A stretch of DNA of 64,000 nucleotides. Source: Marinicella sediminis. Lineage in GTDB: Bacteria; Pseudomonadota; Gammaproteobacteria; Xanthomonadales; Marinicellaceae. The notes under the pieces were generated by a model. The model worked only from the letters and a program-made list of their open reading frames with translations, searched no databases and was not told the origin of the DNA. Within the stretch, counting starts at the first letter, position 1. The number at the start of each line of letters is the position of its first letter. The position numbers were made by a program, and so were the translations under genes. Of this stretch, positions 8,964-18,866 are shown piece by piece. Location of the stretch: contig NZ_MVBD01000009.1 of NCBI RefSeq assembly GCF_002000055.1, positions 148,858 to 212,857 on the forward strand. The letters run 5' to 3'.

Positions 8964-11819
8964 ATGACCGATAACAAATGGACAGTTTGTCCGCAGTGTC
9001 TGCATCAGAATCCACCTCAAAACGCGCAGTGTGCTTTGTGCGATTATCCACTGAATGGTTGTGGCTCGACCGATGTGAATTGGGCAGCCATCACCACCGT
9101 CCAGGGAAATCCAAATCAAATCCAGCACCCATCAGATGCAGCTGACACTGACCCAGATCGAACCATGGCACCAAAATCCACAGCATCTGACCCTGATCAG
9201 ACCCTGGCACCTGGAAAGTCAACGATCAATCAACAACCATTGGGTGAACAGCACACCTTTCATCTGGCCGGTGACCTGGCTCATTTCGAAGTGTTGGAAA
9301 TTCTTGGCCAGGGTGGTATGGGCGCGGTATACCATGCCAGAGACAAAACCCTGCACCGCGATGTGGCCCTTAAAATGCTTCGCCCGTTCGCCGCTTCTCA
9401 ACTGCTGAATGATGATGCTTTGCTGGAAGAAGCCCGTATGGCCAGTAAACTCAATCATCCCAACATCGTAACAATTTATGACATAGCGAGGGCTGAAAAC
9501 AGCAATTACATCGTGATGGAGTGGGTTGACGGTCAAGCACTCAGTGAACTGATTCCTGATAATGGTTTTGAGTTGAGTGAAGCCATTGGTATGGTCTGTC
9601 AGATTGCAGACGGGCTGGTTGCCGCACATCAAAAATACATCATTCATCGTGACATCAAACCACAAAACATCATGCTAACTCATGATGGCACCATCAAAAT
9701 TCTGGATTTTGGTATCGCCGGGCTCATCAGCCAGCTGCCAGACCGGTCACCAACTCCCCACCATCCCGATACCACCACACCAGCGGCAGGTACCCCGGCT
9801 TACATGTCACCTGAACAAGCCCAGAATCTCAACCTGGATCAACGTTCAGATGTTTTTTCGCTGGGCACATTGCTGTACCAGATGCTGACTGGCAAACAGC
9901 CATTCAAGGGCGCTGATGTCAAAGAAGTCAGGGAAGCCATCTGCAGTGGTGATCATCAGCCAGTGACCACACACATTCCAGACTTGCCGGTTGATGTGGT
10001 GCACCTTTTGCAGCGCATGATGGCCACCAAAAAAGACCAGCGCTGGCAGAATTCTGCCGATCTGGCAGTCGAATTGCATCGCCTGCATGATGAGCTGACT
10101 CTTCAAAAAAACTGGTGGCAACGTCGTCATTGGTTCAGTCAGGTCGCCATTTTGATTCCCTTTGTCCTGGCCATGGGATGGACAGTCAAAGAATGGGTCT
10201 TTCCGGCAACCACTCAGCAATTGATACAGCGGCAATTACAGGAGGCAAGCAAGGTCGCTATTCTGCCATTCATCAACATCAGTGGAGATCCTTTGATTCA
10301 GCTTTTTGGAGATGGTTTGGCGGTGAATCTGGGCACTGATTTGGCCACAGTCGCCAGTGAGCTGGGTAATACCTGGGTGGTGCCAGCCACAGAAATCAGT
10401 CGGATGAAGGAAACCACTCCCAAAGCCGTTGCCGATAAGTACGGCGTTGAGCTGATCCTGACTGGTAGCATGCAACACCTGGGTTCAACCCGGTTGATTG
10501 TGCTCAACTTATTAGATGCCCAAAGTGGTCAGCAATTGAAAACCTCGGAAGTCGAAGTCAGTGCCAATGAACTGTTTACCGGCCATGCCAAAGTCAGGGA
10601 ACAGGCATTGGCATTGCTGGATTGGCAGGTTGCAGATCACTTGATTGACTCTTTGAATGCCGATAAACCGCAGCTGGATGGGGCTTACAAAGCGTATGTG
10701 GAGGGCAGGGGATACTTATACCGTTATGATCAGACGGATAACCAGGTAAAAGCGCTTGAGGCCTTTCAACAGGCCATTGAGCTGGAACCTGATTACGCGC
10801 GGGCTTATGAAGGGCTGGCTGAAGCCCAACTGGTTCAATACACCGTCAGCCGTGATGAACAGTGGCTCACAGCCATGCAAAATACCATCGGTAAACTGGA
10901 AGCGATCAGTGGCCCTGATGCCAGCACCCATTATCTGTCGGCAGAAGCAGCGATGAAACACGGCCGCTATCAACAGGCTGCTGATTTATACCAACTGGCC
11001 ATCGAACAAAACGATCGGCTGATCCGGGCACACATGGGCCTGGCCAGTGCGCTGGACAAGCTTGGTCGTCCGGTGGATGCTGAGCGTATTTATGAGCAAT
11101 TAAGACGAATGGCGCCAAATAACTGGCGGGTGATTTCGAAAACCGGGATATTTCATTCACAGAATGGTGAATATGAAAAAGCCCTCAGTGCATTTCTTAA
11201 ACTGACTGAAATCAGTCCCAACAATCATTACGGTTATCGAAATGCCGCAGGGGTTTATTATGTGATGGGCGACATTGAGAATGCGATCAGGTATACCCGT
11301 TTGGCCATTGATCAAAGGCCTTCTGATGTGGCATATTCAAACTTGGGTACCATGTTGTTTTACATCAAAAACTACAATGAAGCTGTAGAAGCTTATCAAA
11401 AGGCAGTGGCGTTACGGGACAATCAATATTTATTGTGGGGCAACTTAGCTGATGCCTATAAGCTCAGTGGTAATGAAGACAAAAATCCAGCTTATCAACG
11501 CGCAGCTGAGCTGGCGCAGAGTGAATTGAAAACCAATCCGAAAGACTCAATGGCAAGGGTTCACCTTGCTTATTATTTAGCTAATTTGTCCCGGTTGGAT
11601 GAAGCCATGGCGTATGTCAATGACATCAGTGAGGGTCACACGGGACTGGAGCACTTTGTGGCAGCGACAACCCATGACTTAATCGGTAATCTGCGTTTAA
11701 CTCAACATCATCTCATCAAGGCCATTGAAAAAAAATATCCGCTTGAAGAAATTACACAGTCACCTTTGCTCAGCCAGATTCGTCAAAGTGCAGAGTGGGA
11801 TCAAGTTGTCAGCAAATAA
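8964..11819 (+). CDS. Ser/Thr protein kinase with zinc ribbon, TolB-like and TPR domains
   Basis: This protein has 951 residues. The N-terminus is a zinc ribbon (CPQC at 9-12, CALC at 23-26), followed by a Pro/Thr-rich linker with DPDRT and DPDQT repeats. A Hanks-type kinase domain spans 107-370. It has the glycine loop GQGGMGAVY, the ALK lysine, HRDIKPQN near 229, the DFG metal loop, and GTPAYMSPEQ as activation segment. A membrane helix lies at about 391-412. Outside it are a TolB-like domain (VAILPFINISGD, FGDGLAVNLGTDLA) at about 430-550 and a TPR array to about 930. The start has AACGGGAA upstream. The layout is a membrane kinase with a periplasmic protein-binding domain. A terminator follows. 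Confidence 0.92.
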   Translation: MTDNKWTVCPQCLHQNPPQNAQCALCDYPLNGCGSTDVNWAAITTVQGNPNQIQHPSDAADTDPDRTMAPKSTASDPDQTLAPGKSTINQQPLGEQHTFHLAGDLAHFEVLEILGQGGMGAVYHARDKTLHRDVALKMLRPFAASQLLNDDALLEEARMASKLNHPNIVTIYDIARAENSNYIVMEWVDGQALSELIPDNGFELSEAIGMVCQIADGLVAAHQKYIIHRDIKPQNIMLTHDGTIKILDFGIAGLISQLPDRSPTPHHPDTTTPAAGTPAYMSPEQAQNLNLDQRSDVFSLGTLLYQMLTGKQPFKGADVKEVREAICSGDHQPVTTHIPDLPVDVVHLLQRMMATKKDQRWQNSADLAVELHRLHDELTLQKNWWQRRHWFSQVAILIPFVLAMGWTVKEWVFPATTQQLIQRQLQEASKVAILPFINISGDPLIQLFGDGLAVNLGTDLATVASELGNTWVVPATEISRMKETTPKAVADKYGVELILTGSMQHLGSTRLIVLNLLDAQSGQQLKTSEVEVSANELFTGHAKVREQALALLDWQVADHLIDSLNADKPQLDGAYKAYVEGRGYLYRYDQTDNQVKALEAFQQAIELEPDYARAYEGLAEAQLVQYTVSRDEQWLTAMQNTIGKLEAISGPDASTHYLSAEAAMKHGRYQQAADLYQLAIEQNDRLIRAHMGLASALDKLGRPVDAERIYEQLRRMAPNNWRVISKTGIFHSQNGEYEKALSAFLKLTEISPNNHYGYRNAAGVYYVMGDIENAIRYTRLAIDQRPSDVAYSNLGTMLFYIKNYNEAVEAYQKAVALRDNQYLLWGNLADAYKLSGNEDKNPAYQRAAELAQSELKTNPKDSMARVHLAYYLANLSRLDEAMAYVNDISEGHTGLEHFVAATTHDLIGNLRLTQHHLIKAIEKKYPLEEITQSPLLSQIRQSAEWDQVVSK

Positions 11820-11848
11820 AAAGCCACAACAGTTTGTTGTGACTTTTC
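11816..11848. terminator. bidirectional terminator between convergent genes
   Basis: The stem CACAACA (11825-11831) / TGTTGTG (11835-11841) has a GTT loop. It is flanked by an A-rich run on the left and CTTTT on the right, so it can end both the kinase gene and the convergent small gene. Confidence 0.65.
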
Positions 11849-11867
11849 ATGGATTTGTTGCTGCCGG

Positions 11868-12266
11868 TCAATCCGGGTCATCTGTGATGATGATGGTGGG
11901 ATCCCATCTGGCTGTACAGGCACTTCCCATCGTGTTGGTGAAGTTGGCTTCAAAGAACACATCCTTGCCTTCTTTATCAATTACCTGAGCCACAAACGCC
12001 AGTTGATTCGGGTTGCCGTCATTCAGGAACTGAAGGTCGGTATCGGTGAAACCATGCAGCCCTTCTATGCTACATTGATCACCATCCTTGGCATATAAGG
12101 TCAGGGTATATTGCTGTCCCTGAATCAGGTTCAGCGTGGCGCCATCAACCCCTTCGCCCTGATAGGTAACATACCCTTCGCAGCGGGTGTAATAATCGTT
12201 GCTGTCATGTGGGACATTGGCAACGATGCCATCGAAATCAACAATCACATCAATATTGGTTGTCAT
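11868..12266 (-). CDS. small cytosolic protein of unknown function
   Basis: This 132-residue protein has no signal peptide or membrane segment and is acidic and beta-rich. The start is firm: AGAGGAAG lies 5 bases before the ATG. The N-terminus (TNIDVIVDFDGI) recalls the opening strand of AidA/PixA-type inclusion body proteins, and the 1213-residue protein starting at 13452 opens in a similar way (TINVLIIIDG). These are weak resemblances. The C-terminus is very acidic (IIITDDPD). It is a single gene converging on the kinase gene. No function is assigned. Confidence 0.7.
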   Translation of the reverse strand: MTTNIDVIVDFDGIVANVPHDSNDYYTRCEGYVTYQGEGVDGATLNLIQGQQYTLTLYAKDGDQCSIEGLHGFTDTDLQFLNDGNPNQLAFVAQVIDKEGKDVFFEANFTNTMGSACTARWDPTIIITDDPD

Positions 12267-12635
12267 TTAGCTTCCTCTTGGTTGGTTATGAAACAGCGCA
12301 TCTGGGACGCGCACAAGTAACGAATGCTCAATTTGAAACCCGGGTTTTGTTACGGACTCAACACACACATTGTCAGGTTCATCATAAATGAACTGGGCGT
12401 AATGTCAAAACACAATGTCTTTTCAGCCGCCTTAATTCATGGCCACCATATTCACGAGGATTGTCGTTATCAGCCCTGGGGGCGTTAAGACCACTGTGGA
12501 GCATCTCATTTCAACAAGACTTCAATGAAAATCATTCAGATGACTGACACATTTTTTAACTTTCTCTTTTCATACTCTATTTGATTATATTTATGTCATC
12601 ATTTTCACATGGTTGTCAGAGAAAAGTTGTCTTAA
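12267..12635. other. intergenic, no gene recognised
   Basis: This stretch of about 370 bases is upstream of the small gene on the minus strand. A 28-codon frame starting at 12402 is visible but has no convincing ribosome site. AT content rises after 12540 as the relic at 12636 is approached. Confidence 0.4.
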
Positions 12636-12944
12636 AATTTTGCATTTGCTGATGGTACTTTCCTGTTTGAGCAATTACCTGTTGGTCTGGCACCTGTACC
12701 ACCCAACAGTCCGGTATGTTACGTAACCACCTTTGACGCTCAGGACCCAGTGCTGGACAGCTGTAATGTGCCCATCACTCCTGAAGAAGAACCCATTGAG
12801 TTGGATACCAATACCCCCAATTCACCACCGGTGACCTTTGGTGTGGAATTGTTAAGAATGGTACCAGTCAATGACCCAAGGTTTTTGGTGCTACTGCTGT
12901 TTGGTCTGCTAACCATGGCATTTTATCAAACCAGAAAACACTGA
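12636..12944 (+). pseudogene. relic of exported protein with C-terminal membrane tail
   Basis: The frame opens right after a stop at 12633 and has no usable start before a GTG at 12750, yet it reads like coding sequence from its first codon (FADGTFLFEQLPVG and so on). It has a Pro/Glu/Thr-rich stretch and ends in VPVNDPR, a hydrophobic helix of about 16 residues and YQTRKH. That layout of motif, membrane helix and basic tail is the form of PEP-CTERM/IPTL-CTERM sorting tails. The body of the protein is missing, so this is best read as the 3' end of a deleted gene. A good terminator follows, as expected for a former gene end. A short independent gene from 12750 (64 residues) is less likely. Confidence 0.55.
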
Positions 12945-12971
12945 CATCAGCGTCTTTTAATCTCATGACAG

Positions 12972-12995
12972 GGCCTTCTTTATGAAGGCCTTTTT
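12972..12995 (+). terminator. rho-independent terminator
   Basis: The stem GGCCTTC (12972-12978) / GAAGGCC (12984-12990) has a 5-nt loop and is followed by TTTTT. It ends the relic reading frame. Confidence 0.85.
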
Positions 12996-13451
12996 AATTT
13001 GCACAAATTGATAATTTTGGTCATTGAATTAACTTATTCGTTCATTGCAGGTTTTTCATCGGCTTGATTATCGTGTGGTTTTCAGCGAATAAAGAAGTCC
13101 TGAATAAACCTCACTTCATTAAACCTTACCCATGATTTCCATTGTTATTTGTGCCATCAAGCAAATGCACATGCCCGTTGTAGGAATACATTGACAGGTT
13201 CATCAGAATATACCCATGTGTATTTGCAAATAAATAGTGAAATATAGTACATGGAAATAATCATTTAAAGTGTATTCATGATACGAAGTCAATGCTGAAT
13301 GAAGGGGAATTCAACCACTCAGGGTTTCCTGTTACCCTTTTAAAACCCAATGATTGTTGTCCGTAATTCATGACAGCCTGATGAGTGGCAACAGATCCTC
13401 AGAACAGGAATTGTGTACGAGCAGGTTGTCTTAACCAATCTGGAGAATAAC
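12996..13451. other. intergenic, AT-rich leader of the next gene
   Basis: About 455 bases without a gene. The middle part (13200-13300) is AT-rich and probably holds the promoter of the 13452 gene, but no well spaced -35/-10 pair stands out. Confidence 0.35.
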
Positions 13452-16400
13452 ATGACAATCAATGTACTGATCATTATAGACGGTGTTTATCGATTTGATG
13501 AACCGGCTGCGACCAAAGATTTTACATACAAAACCCTGGTGGACACGCTGAACGCGGATCCCAATATGAATGTGGCCACGGCCCATCGTGAAAACCTTGA
13601 TACCACAGCCACCCTGCATGCGGCCAATCCAGCCGATGCATTTAATCTGGCCACTCATGACCTGATGCAGTATGACGTCATCTGGCTGATTGGCTATCAT
13701 GGCCGCAATTCAATACCGCCATCCGGTAACAGCAGTCCTGCAAGTATACCAGATGAGGAAATTGCTGCATTGACCCGCTTTATGGATGCCGGAGGTGGGG
13801 TGTTTGCCACTGGTGACCACGATTCCATTGGTTCTGTGATGTGTGGCCACATCCCACGGGTCCGGGCCATGCGTTGTTGGTTTGGTCCGAATGATTCGAC
13901 CAGTCCAATGCCGGTTGGATTTCCCAGTAATTTTGATGTGATAGGACCGGGCAGGGCAGACACCGTACAAACCAACCCGCTGGGGGACTACACCATTGAT
14001 GACGACGGTTCGGGTGCCTTCGTCTATTTTGAGAACCAATCTGATTCGGTGCCACAACCCATCGTGCCAGTGGCTCCAACACATCCCATATTACGCCATG
14101 ATGGCAGTGACATCATCATCTATCCTGATCATATGCACGAAGGCAGAACCCTGGGGCTGGTGACCATCGATCAGGGCTATTCCCTGGACTATGATTACAC
14201 CCAATCATTGAGTTTTGATGGTGAATCATTTACTGAGTTTCCTGAGGTGGCAGGTCATCGGGAGTTACCGGCAGTGATCGCAACCGGTCAATCCATTGCT
14301 CAGCAAAACAGGGATGCCGCCAGCGGCGACACATTTGAAGACATTGTCGGATCAGCGCTGGATCCTTTTGCTGCAGTGAAAACAGTCAATACCATGAGTA
14401 CCTACGATGGCAGAAAGTCAGGTGTTGGTCGCGTGGTCACCGGCTCAACCTTCCACCATTACATTGACATCAATTTAACCGGTGACATCGATATGGTGGG
14501 CGCATTGCTGAATAAAACGGGACCTGACGCAGCTAAAAACCATGGTTTTAATGATGACATGGGCACTTTTAATCAAATCAAAGCTGTTTTTGTCAACATC
14601 ACTAAATGGCTGGCCAAACCCAAACCAGCGATAGAAATTATCTTAGAGCGCAGCACGTTCAGCCAGGATGAAGTCACCGGCAACCCAGTGTTCAATGCTG
14701 CTGTGCTGGTTACCGTTCAGGGAGTCAAGCCCAATCAGTTTCCGGGTGGAGGCATCACTGCTGGTTTGACACCGGCACAATTGGTTTCAAGGGCTCCAGC
14801 ATTTGCTGGATTAACCGGTGTTGATATCACGCCCATATCTGTGGATTCCGATGATCCCGGGTTTCCAGATCGTCTGCAACGCATCACCTTTACTTATCAG
14901 GTAACCATTGATGCAGGCACAGCCTTTTCTTTTGGTGGCAACCATCAGGACATGGAGGTCAATGCAAGTTTAAATACCCCGGCAGCCTCTGCTGTGCTGA
15001 CCGACCGGGCCTGGATCCAATTAGTCAAATCAGCCAACCCCTTTATGTTGGACCTGGATGATCCGGATGCGAAAACCTGGCTCAGTTCAGACTTGCGCGT
15101 GTTCCGGTTGACTGAAGGTGATGACATTGCTGGAGAAACCCTGCAAATGGGGGCCTCACGCAGTGATGCCAATGCTTTTATTCAAAATCTGATCAACAAC
15201 ATTGGCATCAGTGAGTTTGAAAATGAACTGAAAGTCAAACAGTCAGAATCGGCATTGAGTGCTTTACCTGACACGACTGGGCCTAATCCGAAAAAAGTTT
15301 ACAACTTTGCAGTTGCACGGGTTCGACTGAATGGCAATGCTGCTTCAGCAGATGATGTGCGGGTGTTTTTCCGGATTTTCAGGTCACAAACCACAGCGGC
15401 CCTGACTTTCAATCGCAACGGCAGTGGTGATCCCATTCAGGGCTATATGGACAATGGTGCCACTCCACCGTTGTCGGTGCCTGGTCAATCAGCGGACAGT
15501 CAATGGCTGTCCATTCCATTCTATGCGGCAACGCGAACCACACCTCAAAATGCAGACGCCCCGAATGAACAGACCATTCAACCCACTGGCTCGGAAGTGT
15601 CACAGTTTTTTGGCGCATTGATTGATAACAATTTAACTGATTTCAGCATGGAATCAGCCCCTGGAGCGGGCGACAGCGTACCCATATCAACCTTATTGAT
15701 GAATGAACATCAGTGCCTGGTGGCTCAGGTTGAATATGCCGGTACCCCGATACCCAGTGGATCCAAACCATCGACTTCTGATAAATTGTCCCAACGCAAC
15801 CTGATGGTCACAGAAGTGGCTAATCCAGGCATCGACGCCTCAAGAATGGGATTGAGTACCTTTGAGATTGAAGCCACGCCCCGGCCAATAACAGCGGAAT
15901 TGCCAGCTGATGAACTGTTCATTGACTGGCAACACAAAGCCCCGGAAGGCACGGATGTAAAGATCTATATTCCCTCCTGGCAAGCAGATGCGGTGATCCA
16001 GCTGGCTGATCAGATGTATCATCGTCACGAGATTCGCAAAGTGGATGATCACACCATTGTGTTTCCAGCTGGTGGTACCAAATATGTTCCCATTCCACAA
16101 CATTTTGGTCGTCAAAATGGCGTGATCTCGATCCATTTTCCATTGGGCATCAAAAAGGGGCAGCGCTATGATTTGGCCATCCAGCAAATTACCAACAATG
16201 GCCGTCGGGTCAAATTCCCTCGCCCCAAATCACAGGAGATCAGCCTCAAAGAAGCCGTGAAGTTATTGGCATCCATTGACATCAATGTGGATGATACTAA
16301 AACAACCAAAGGCAAGAAGGCCATACCTCGGGGAGTCTATGATCTGGGCAATAACCGCACGCTGATCACTGACTTGTCAGTTTTTGATGCCGTTGGTGAC

Positions 16401-17093
16401 CATGCAGTATTGATTCAACAGCCTGACCCGAAAGAAATTGAGCGGGCCAGAAAAAAAATCAGCATTTGGCGTGAAGTGGTGGGTGCCTTTCAGGTGAGTA
16501 TTCCAGTCAGCACGAAAGCCGACATGGTGCACAGGCACCTGCGGTTACTTTCCATGTTTCGCTGGCGTGCAGAGCACCTGAAGGCAGACAGCTATTGGCA
16601 TGCAACATTCATGCGTTATCTGGAGTTGTTCACCAGAAAAGTAGCCGCATTGGGTGGCGACATCAATGCCATTCCAACCACTCCTGACGGTGTCATTACT
16701 GACCCCAAAGATGAAGGGGGAAACAAACCAGGTGATGACGGTCCTGGTAAAGGCGTTGATAACGGCACAAGTAATGGATCTGATGATGGATTCTTTGAGC
16801 CCAACGGTGATGACTGGCTGTCAGAAACCAATGGATTGCAACCTCCTGGCAAAAGCAAATCCCGGGCTTTTTCCGGCAAGGTCAGTGGTTTGATCTTTGA
16901 TCATTTTGGTGATTTCGAAGGTTTTACCCTGGAAGCATACAATGGCCATCATTTACGCTTCTTCAGCCGTGAAGGGGCCATACGAAAACTGGCCAGAAAG
17001 GCTTGGCTGAAACGCTATGTGGTCACTGTCATAACGGTTTCTGCTGACAGCAAAGCCGTGCGTCGGTTGTTACAACGCGGGTATGCAGACTGA
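13452..17093 (+). CDS. 1213-residue protein of unknown function, amidotransferase-like N-terminus
   Basis: The ATG at 13452 has GGAG 7 bases upstream and is preferred to a GTG at 13413. There is no signal peptide. Residues 1-330 alternate strands and helices (INVLIIIDG, YDVIWLIGYHG, GGGVFATGDHD), suggesting a flavodoxin/DJ-1/ThuA-like sandwich; the His-rich loops could bind metal. The middle is beta-rich, without recognised repeats. A Gly/Asp/Asn-rich linker at about 1080-1135 leads to a compact basic C-terminal domain of about 75 residues (GKVSGLIFDHFGDFEGF) that looks independently folded. A strong hairpin follows at 17169. Length, linker and absence of an export signal are unusual. No confident family or function can be given. 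Confidence 0.75.
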   Translation: MTINVLIIIDGVYRFDEPAATKDFTYKTLVDTLNADPNMNVATAHRENLDTTATLHAANPADAFNLATHDLMQYDVIWLIGYHGRNSIPPSGNSSPASIPDEEIAALTRFMDAGGGVFATGDHDSIGSVMCGHIPRVRAMRCWFGPNDSTSPMPVGFPSNFDVIGPGRADTVQTNPLGDYTIDDDGSGAFVYFENQSDSVPQPIVPVAPTHPILRHDGSDIIIYPDHMHEGRTLGLVTIDQGYSLDYDYTQSLSFDGESFTEFPEVAGHRELPAVIATGQSIAQQNRDAASGDTFEDIVGSALDPFAAVKTVNTMSTYDGRKSGVGRVVTGSTFHHYIDINLTGDIDMVGALLNKTGPDAAKNHGFNDDMGTFNQIKAVFVNITKWLAKPKPAIEIILERSTFSQDEVTGNPVFNAAVLVTVQGVKPNQFPGGGITAGLTPAQLVSRAPAFAGLTGVDITPISVDSDDPGFPDRLQRITFTYQVTIDAGTAFSFGGNHQDMEVNASLNTPAASAVLTDRAWIQLVKSANPFMLDLDDPDAKTWLSSDLRVFRLTEGDDIAGETLQMGASRSDANAFIQNLINNIGISEFENELKVKQSESALSALPDTTGPNPKKVYNFAVARVRLNGNAASADDVRVFFRIFRSQTTAALTFNRNGSGDPIQGYMDNGATPPLSVPGQSADSQWLSIPFYAATRTTPQNADAPNEQTIQPTGSEVSQFFGALIDNNLTDFSMESAPGAGDSVPISTLLMNEHQCLVAQVEYAGTPIPSGSKPSTSDKLSQRNLMVTEVANPGIDASRMGLSTFEIEATPRPITAELPADELFIDWQHKAPEGTDVKIYIPSWQADAVIQLADQMYHRHEIRKVDDHTIVFPAGGTKYVPIPQHFGRQNGVISIHFPLGIKKGQRYDLAIQQITNNGRRVKFPRPKSQEISLKEAVKLLASIDINVDDTKTTKGKKAIPRGVYDLGNNRTLITDLSVFDAVGDHAVLIQQPDPKEIERARKKISIWREVVGAFQVSIPVSTKADMVHRHLRLLSMFRWRAEHLKADSYWHATFMRYLELFTRKVAALGGDINAIPTTPDGVITDPKDEGGNKPGDDGPGKGVDNGTSNGSDDGFFEPNGDDWLSETNGLQPPGKSKSRAFSGKVSGLIFDHFGDFEGFTLEAYNGHHLRFFSREGAIRKLARKAWLKRYVVTVITVSADSKAVRRLLQRGYAD

Positions 17094-17168
17094 ATCGGCA
17101 AGGTTATGATCCAATCGCAGTTGCATTCAATCTTATGAGCAGTGGCGATCTGATCATGGCACATTAAA

Positions 17169-17202
17169 GTCAGGGCCATCTAAATTCTTAAATGGCCCTG
17201 AC
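17169..17202 (+). terminator. strong hairpin after the 1213-residue gene
   Basis: An 11-bp perfect stem, GTCAGGGCCAT (17169-17179) / ATGGCCCTGAC (17192-17202), has a 12-nt loop. No T-run follows, so it may be a terminator of the weaker kind or an RNA-stabilising hairpin. Confidence 0.5.
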
Positions 17203-17468
17203 ATCATCTGTACAACAAAGCAATCAAAGGGCCAGAGGATTTTGGTGAACTTTTCTGAGGGCCGGAGCTGCTTTTGTTCGCTTGATGGATTGAACAAGCA
17301 TTCCTACAACCTTGGACTTATTGTCAAATACCCCTCCCGTGATTCGGTCTTCCATATTTTTTTAATGTCTTTATTGGATAGGAAACGTTTGGAGCGGGGA
17401 TTCAGAAGGAAACGGAATCAGATCACAGTGAAAAAGATGAGTAACAGGCATGCTGTTATGGACATCTT
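17203..17468. other. intergenic between convergent genes
   Basis: Apart from the hairpin at 17169, nothing is recognised. A plus-strand frame at 17242-17604 runs antisense into the methyltransferase gene and has the composition of a chance frame. Confidence 0.4.
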
Positions 17469-18524
17469 TCAGAAGGATCTGAATGAGGCCGTATATTCCG
17501 GTTTGCATGCGATCACAGTTAACCAGTCCATGCCTTTACCATGGCGACCCACTTTGATTTCAGAATCGTACACAACATCTAAACCAATAGAACTCAGCAT
17601 TTGACTGATCGCAGAGACAGAAAAAGACCACAAATGAACCGGGTCGGGAGTTACATCACCAATCAGGTTAAACTTTTGTTCCAGTGGCGTGGCGATGACC
17701 ATCAGCTTAAAGGGGTGTTCGTTGATTTGTTTTAACAGGGAAAATGGGTCACTCAAATGTTCGCAAAATTCAAACATGCTGATGATGTCGAAATGAGCCT
17801 CATTGCTGTGGTGTAAATTCAACTGGTCCAGCACATTTTGCTGATAGAAACTGCGACCTTTACACCGGTTGTTGTTGGCAATTTGTATTTTACTTTCCTG
17901 CAGATCACAACCCACAACCTGCCAATGATTGCCAGTATGGCGCCCTGGATGAACCGCATTGGCAATCAAGCCATTGCCGCAACCAATGTCCAGCCATTTC
18001 CTGTTACATCGCAGGTTCATTGAATCCAGCATGGACATGTGAGATTCGATCACACTGATGGCGTGACTTTTTCTGATGCAATGATCATAGTTTCTTTTGA
18101 ATTTTAATTGTGTGTGATCGCGAAATCGATTGAAGGCATTTTTGTTTCCAGCAACACGACCTGCAATCACCGCATTTTGTTTGGCATAAAAGCGGCTGTA
18201 CTCTTCATCAGAATAGCGGATATGTGGCTTGATTTGGTGAGGTGCAATCATCCCATCTTCAATTAATTTCCGGGTCAGGTTTACTTCACCGTTGTCCCAG
18301 TGTTCAACATACTCAAGTCGTTGGCTGATGATACCAAACAATCGCAACAACTCATCATCTGATTGGTTTTGTTTGGCTGCATCGATCACATCCTGCAGAT
18401 AGGAATTGAGAAACAAGTCGTCATTGATCAGTTGGTTCAATTCCTGTCTGAGCGATTCGCTTTCACTGGTAGCAGGGCTTTTCAGTTTCTTGATCAAGGA
18501 TTTGATGTGCGTGTTTGATGGCAT
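17469..18524 (-). CDS. class I SAM-dependent methyltransferase
   Basis: This 351-residue soluble protein has a helical N-terminal region of about 150 residues followed by a Rossmann methyltransferase domain. WLDIGCGNG at 178-186 is motif I for the S-adenosylmethionine methionine part. VVGCDLQ is the acidic strand-2 ribose site. FDIISMFEFCEHL is motif III/IV in the style of UbiG-like small-molecule and sugar methyltransferases. The substrate cannot be deduced; helical N-terminal extensions of this kind occur in methyltransferases from glycan clusters. The ATG at 18524 has no obvious ribosome site. It stands alone. Confidence 0.85.
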   Translation of the reverse strand: MPSNTHIKSLIKKLKSPATSESESLRQELNQLINDDLFLNSYLQDVIDAAKQNQSDDELLRLFGIISQRLEYVEHWDNGEVNLTRKLIEDGMIAPHQIKPHIRYSDEEYSRFYAKQNAVIAGRVAGNKNAFNRFRDHTQLKFKRNYDHCIRKSHAISVIESHMSMLDSMNLRCNRKWLDIGCGNGLIANAVHPGRHTGNHWQVVGCDLQESKIQIANNNRCKGRSFYQQNVLDQLNLHHSNEAHFDIISMFEFCEHLSDPFSLLKQINEHPFKLMVIATPLEQKFNLIGDVTPDPVHLWSFSVSAISQMLSSIGLDVVYDSEIKVGRHGKGMDWLTVIACKPEYTASFRSF

Positions 18525-18866
18525 AAGCTGAGCGTTTTGATGACCTGCTGATCATATCTGACCTGTGATTAAATAACAATCCACCGGCACAAAGAAAGAA
18601 GCGGTAACCGGATGCCTGGTTGACCATTTTCTCAATACCAGCACCATGAAAAGAATGAGAATCCAAATTTTAAGAGTCTCGAATTTTCAAGCTATACCAT
18701 ATCCCTGTATTTCTACACTTCTCTGCAAAATTAACCAGTTAATCACTCAAACTGGGTTTGCTGGAAGTCGCTGTCCTGGCATTTAGTTGGCATTGGGTGA
18801 ATGGCTGATGCCATTTCAGTCAGAGAATTGGCCGGCCTGAATTACCAGGACGGCCAAAGCTGATTT
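18525..18866. other. intergenic, nothing recognised
   Basis: About 340 bases between two minus-strand genes. It should hold the promoter of the methyltransferase gene, but no clear element is seen. Confidence 0.35.

Noticed and set aside
12402..12488. 28-codon frame as a possible small peptide or RiPP precursor
   Set aside because: It has no convincing ribosome site, no modification genes nearby and no repeat of a core motif.
17242..17604. Plus-strand frame of 120 codons
   Set aside because: It overlaps the methyltransferase gene antisense by 136 bases, is basic and irregular, and has no domain signal.
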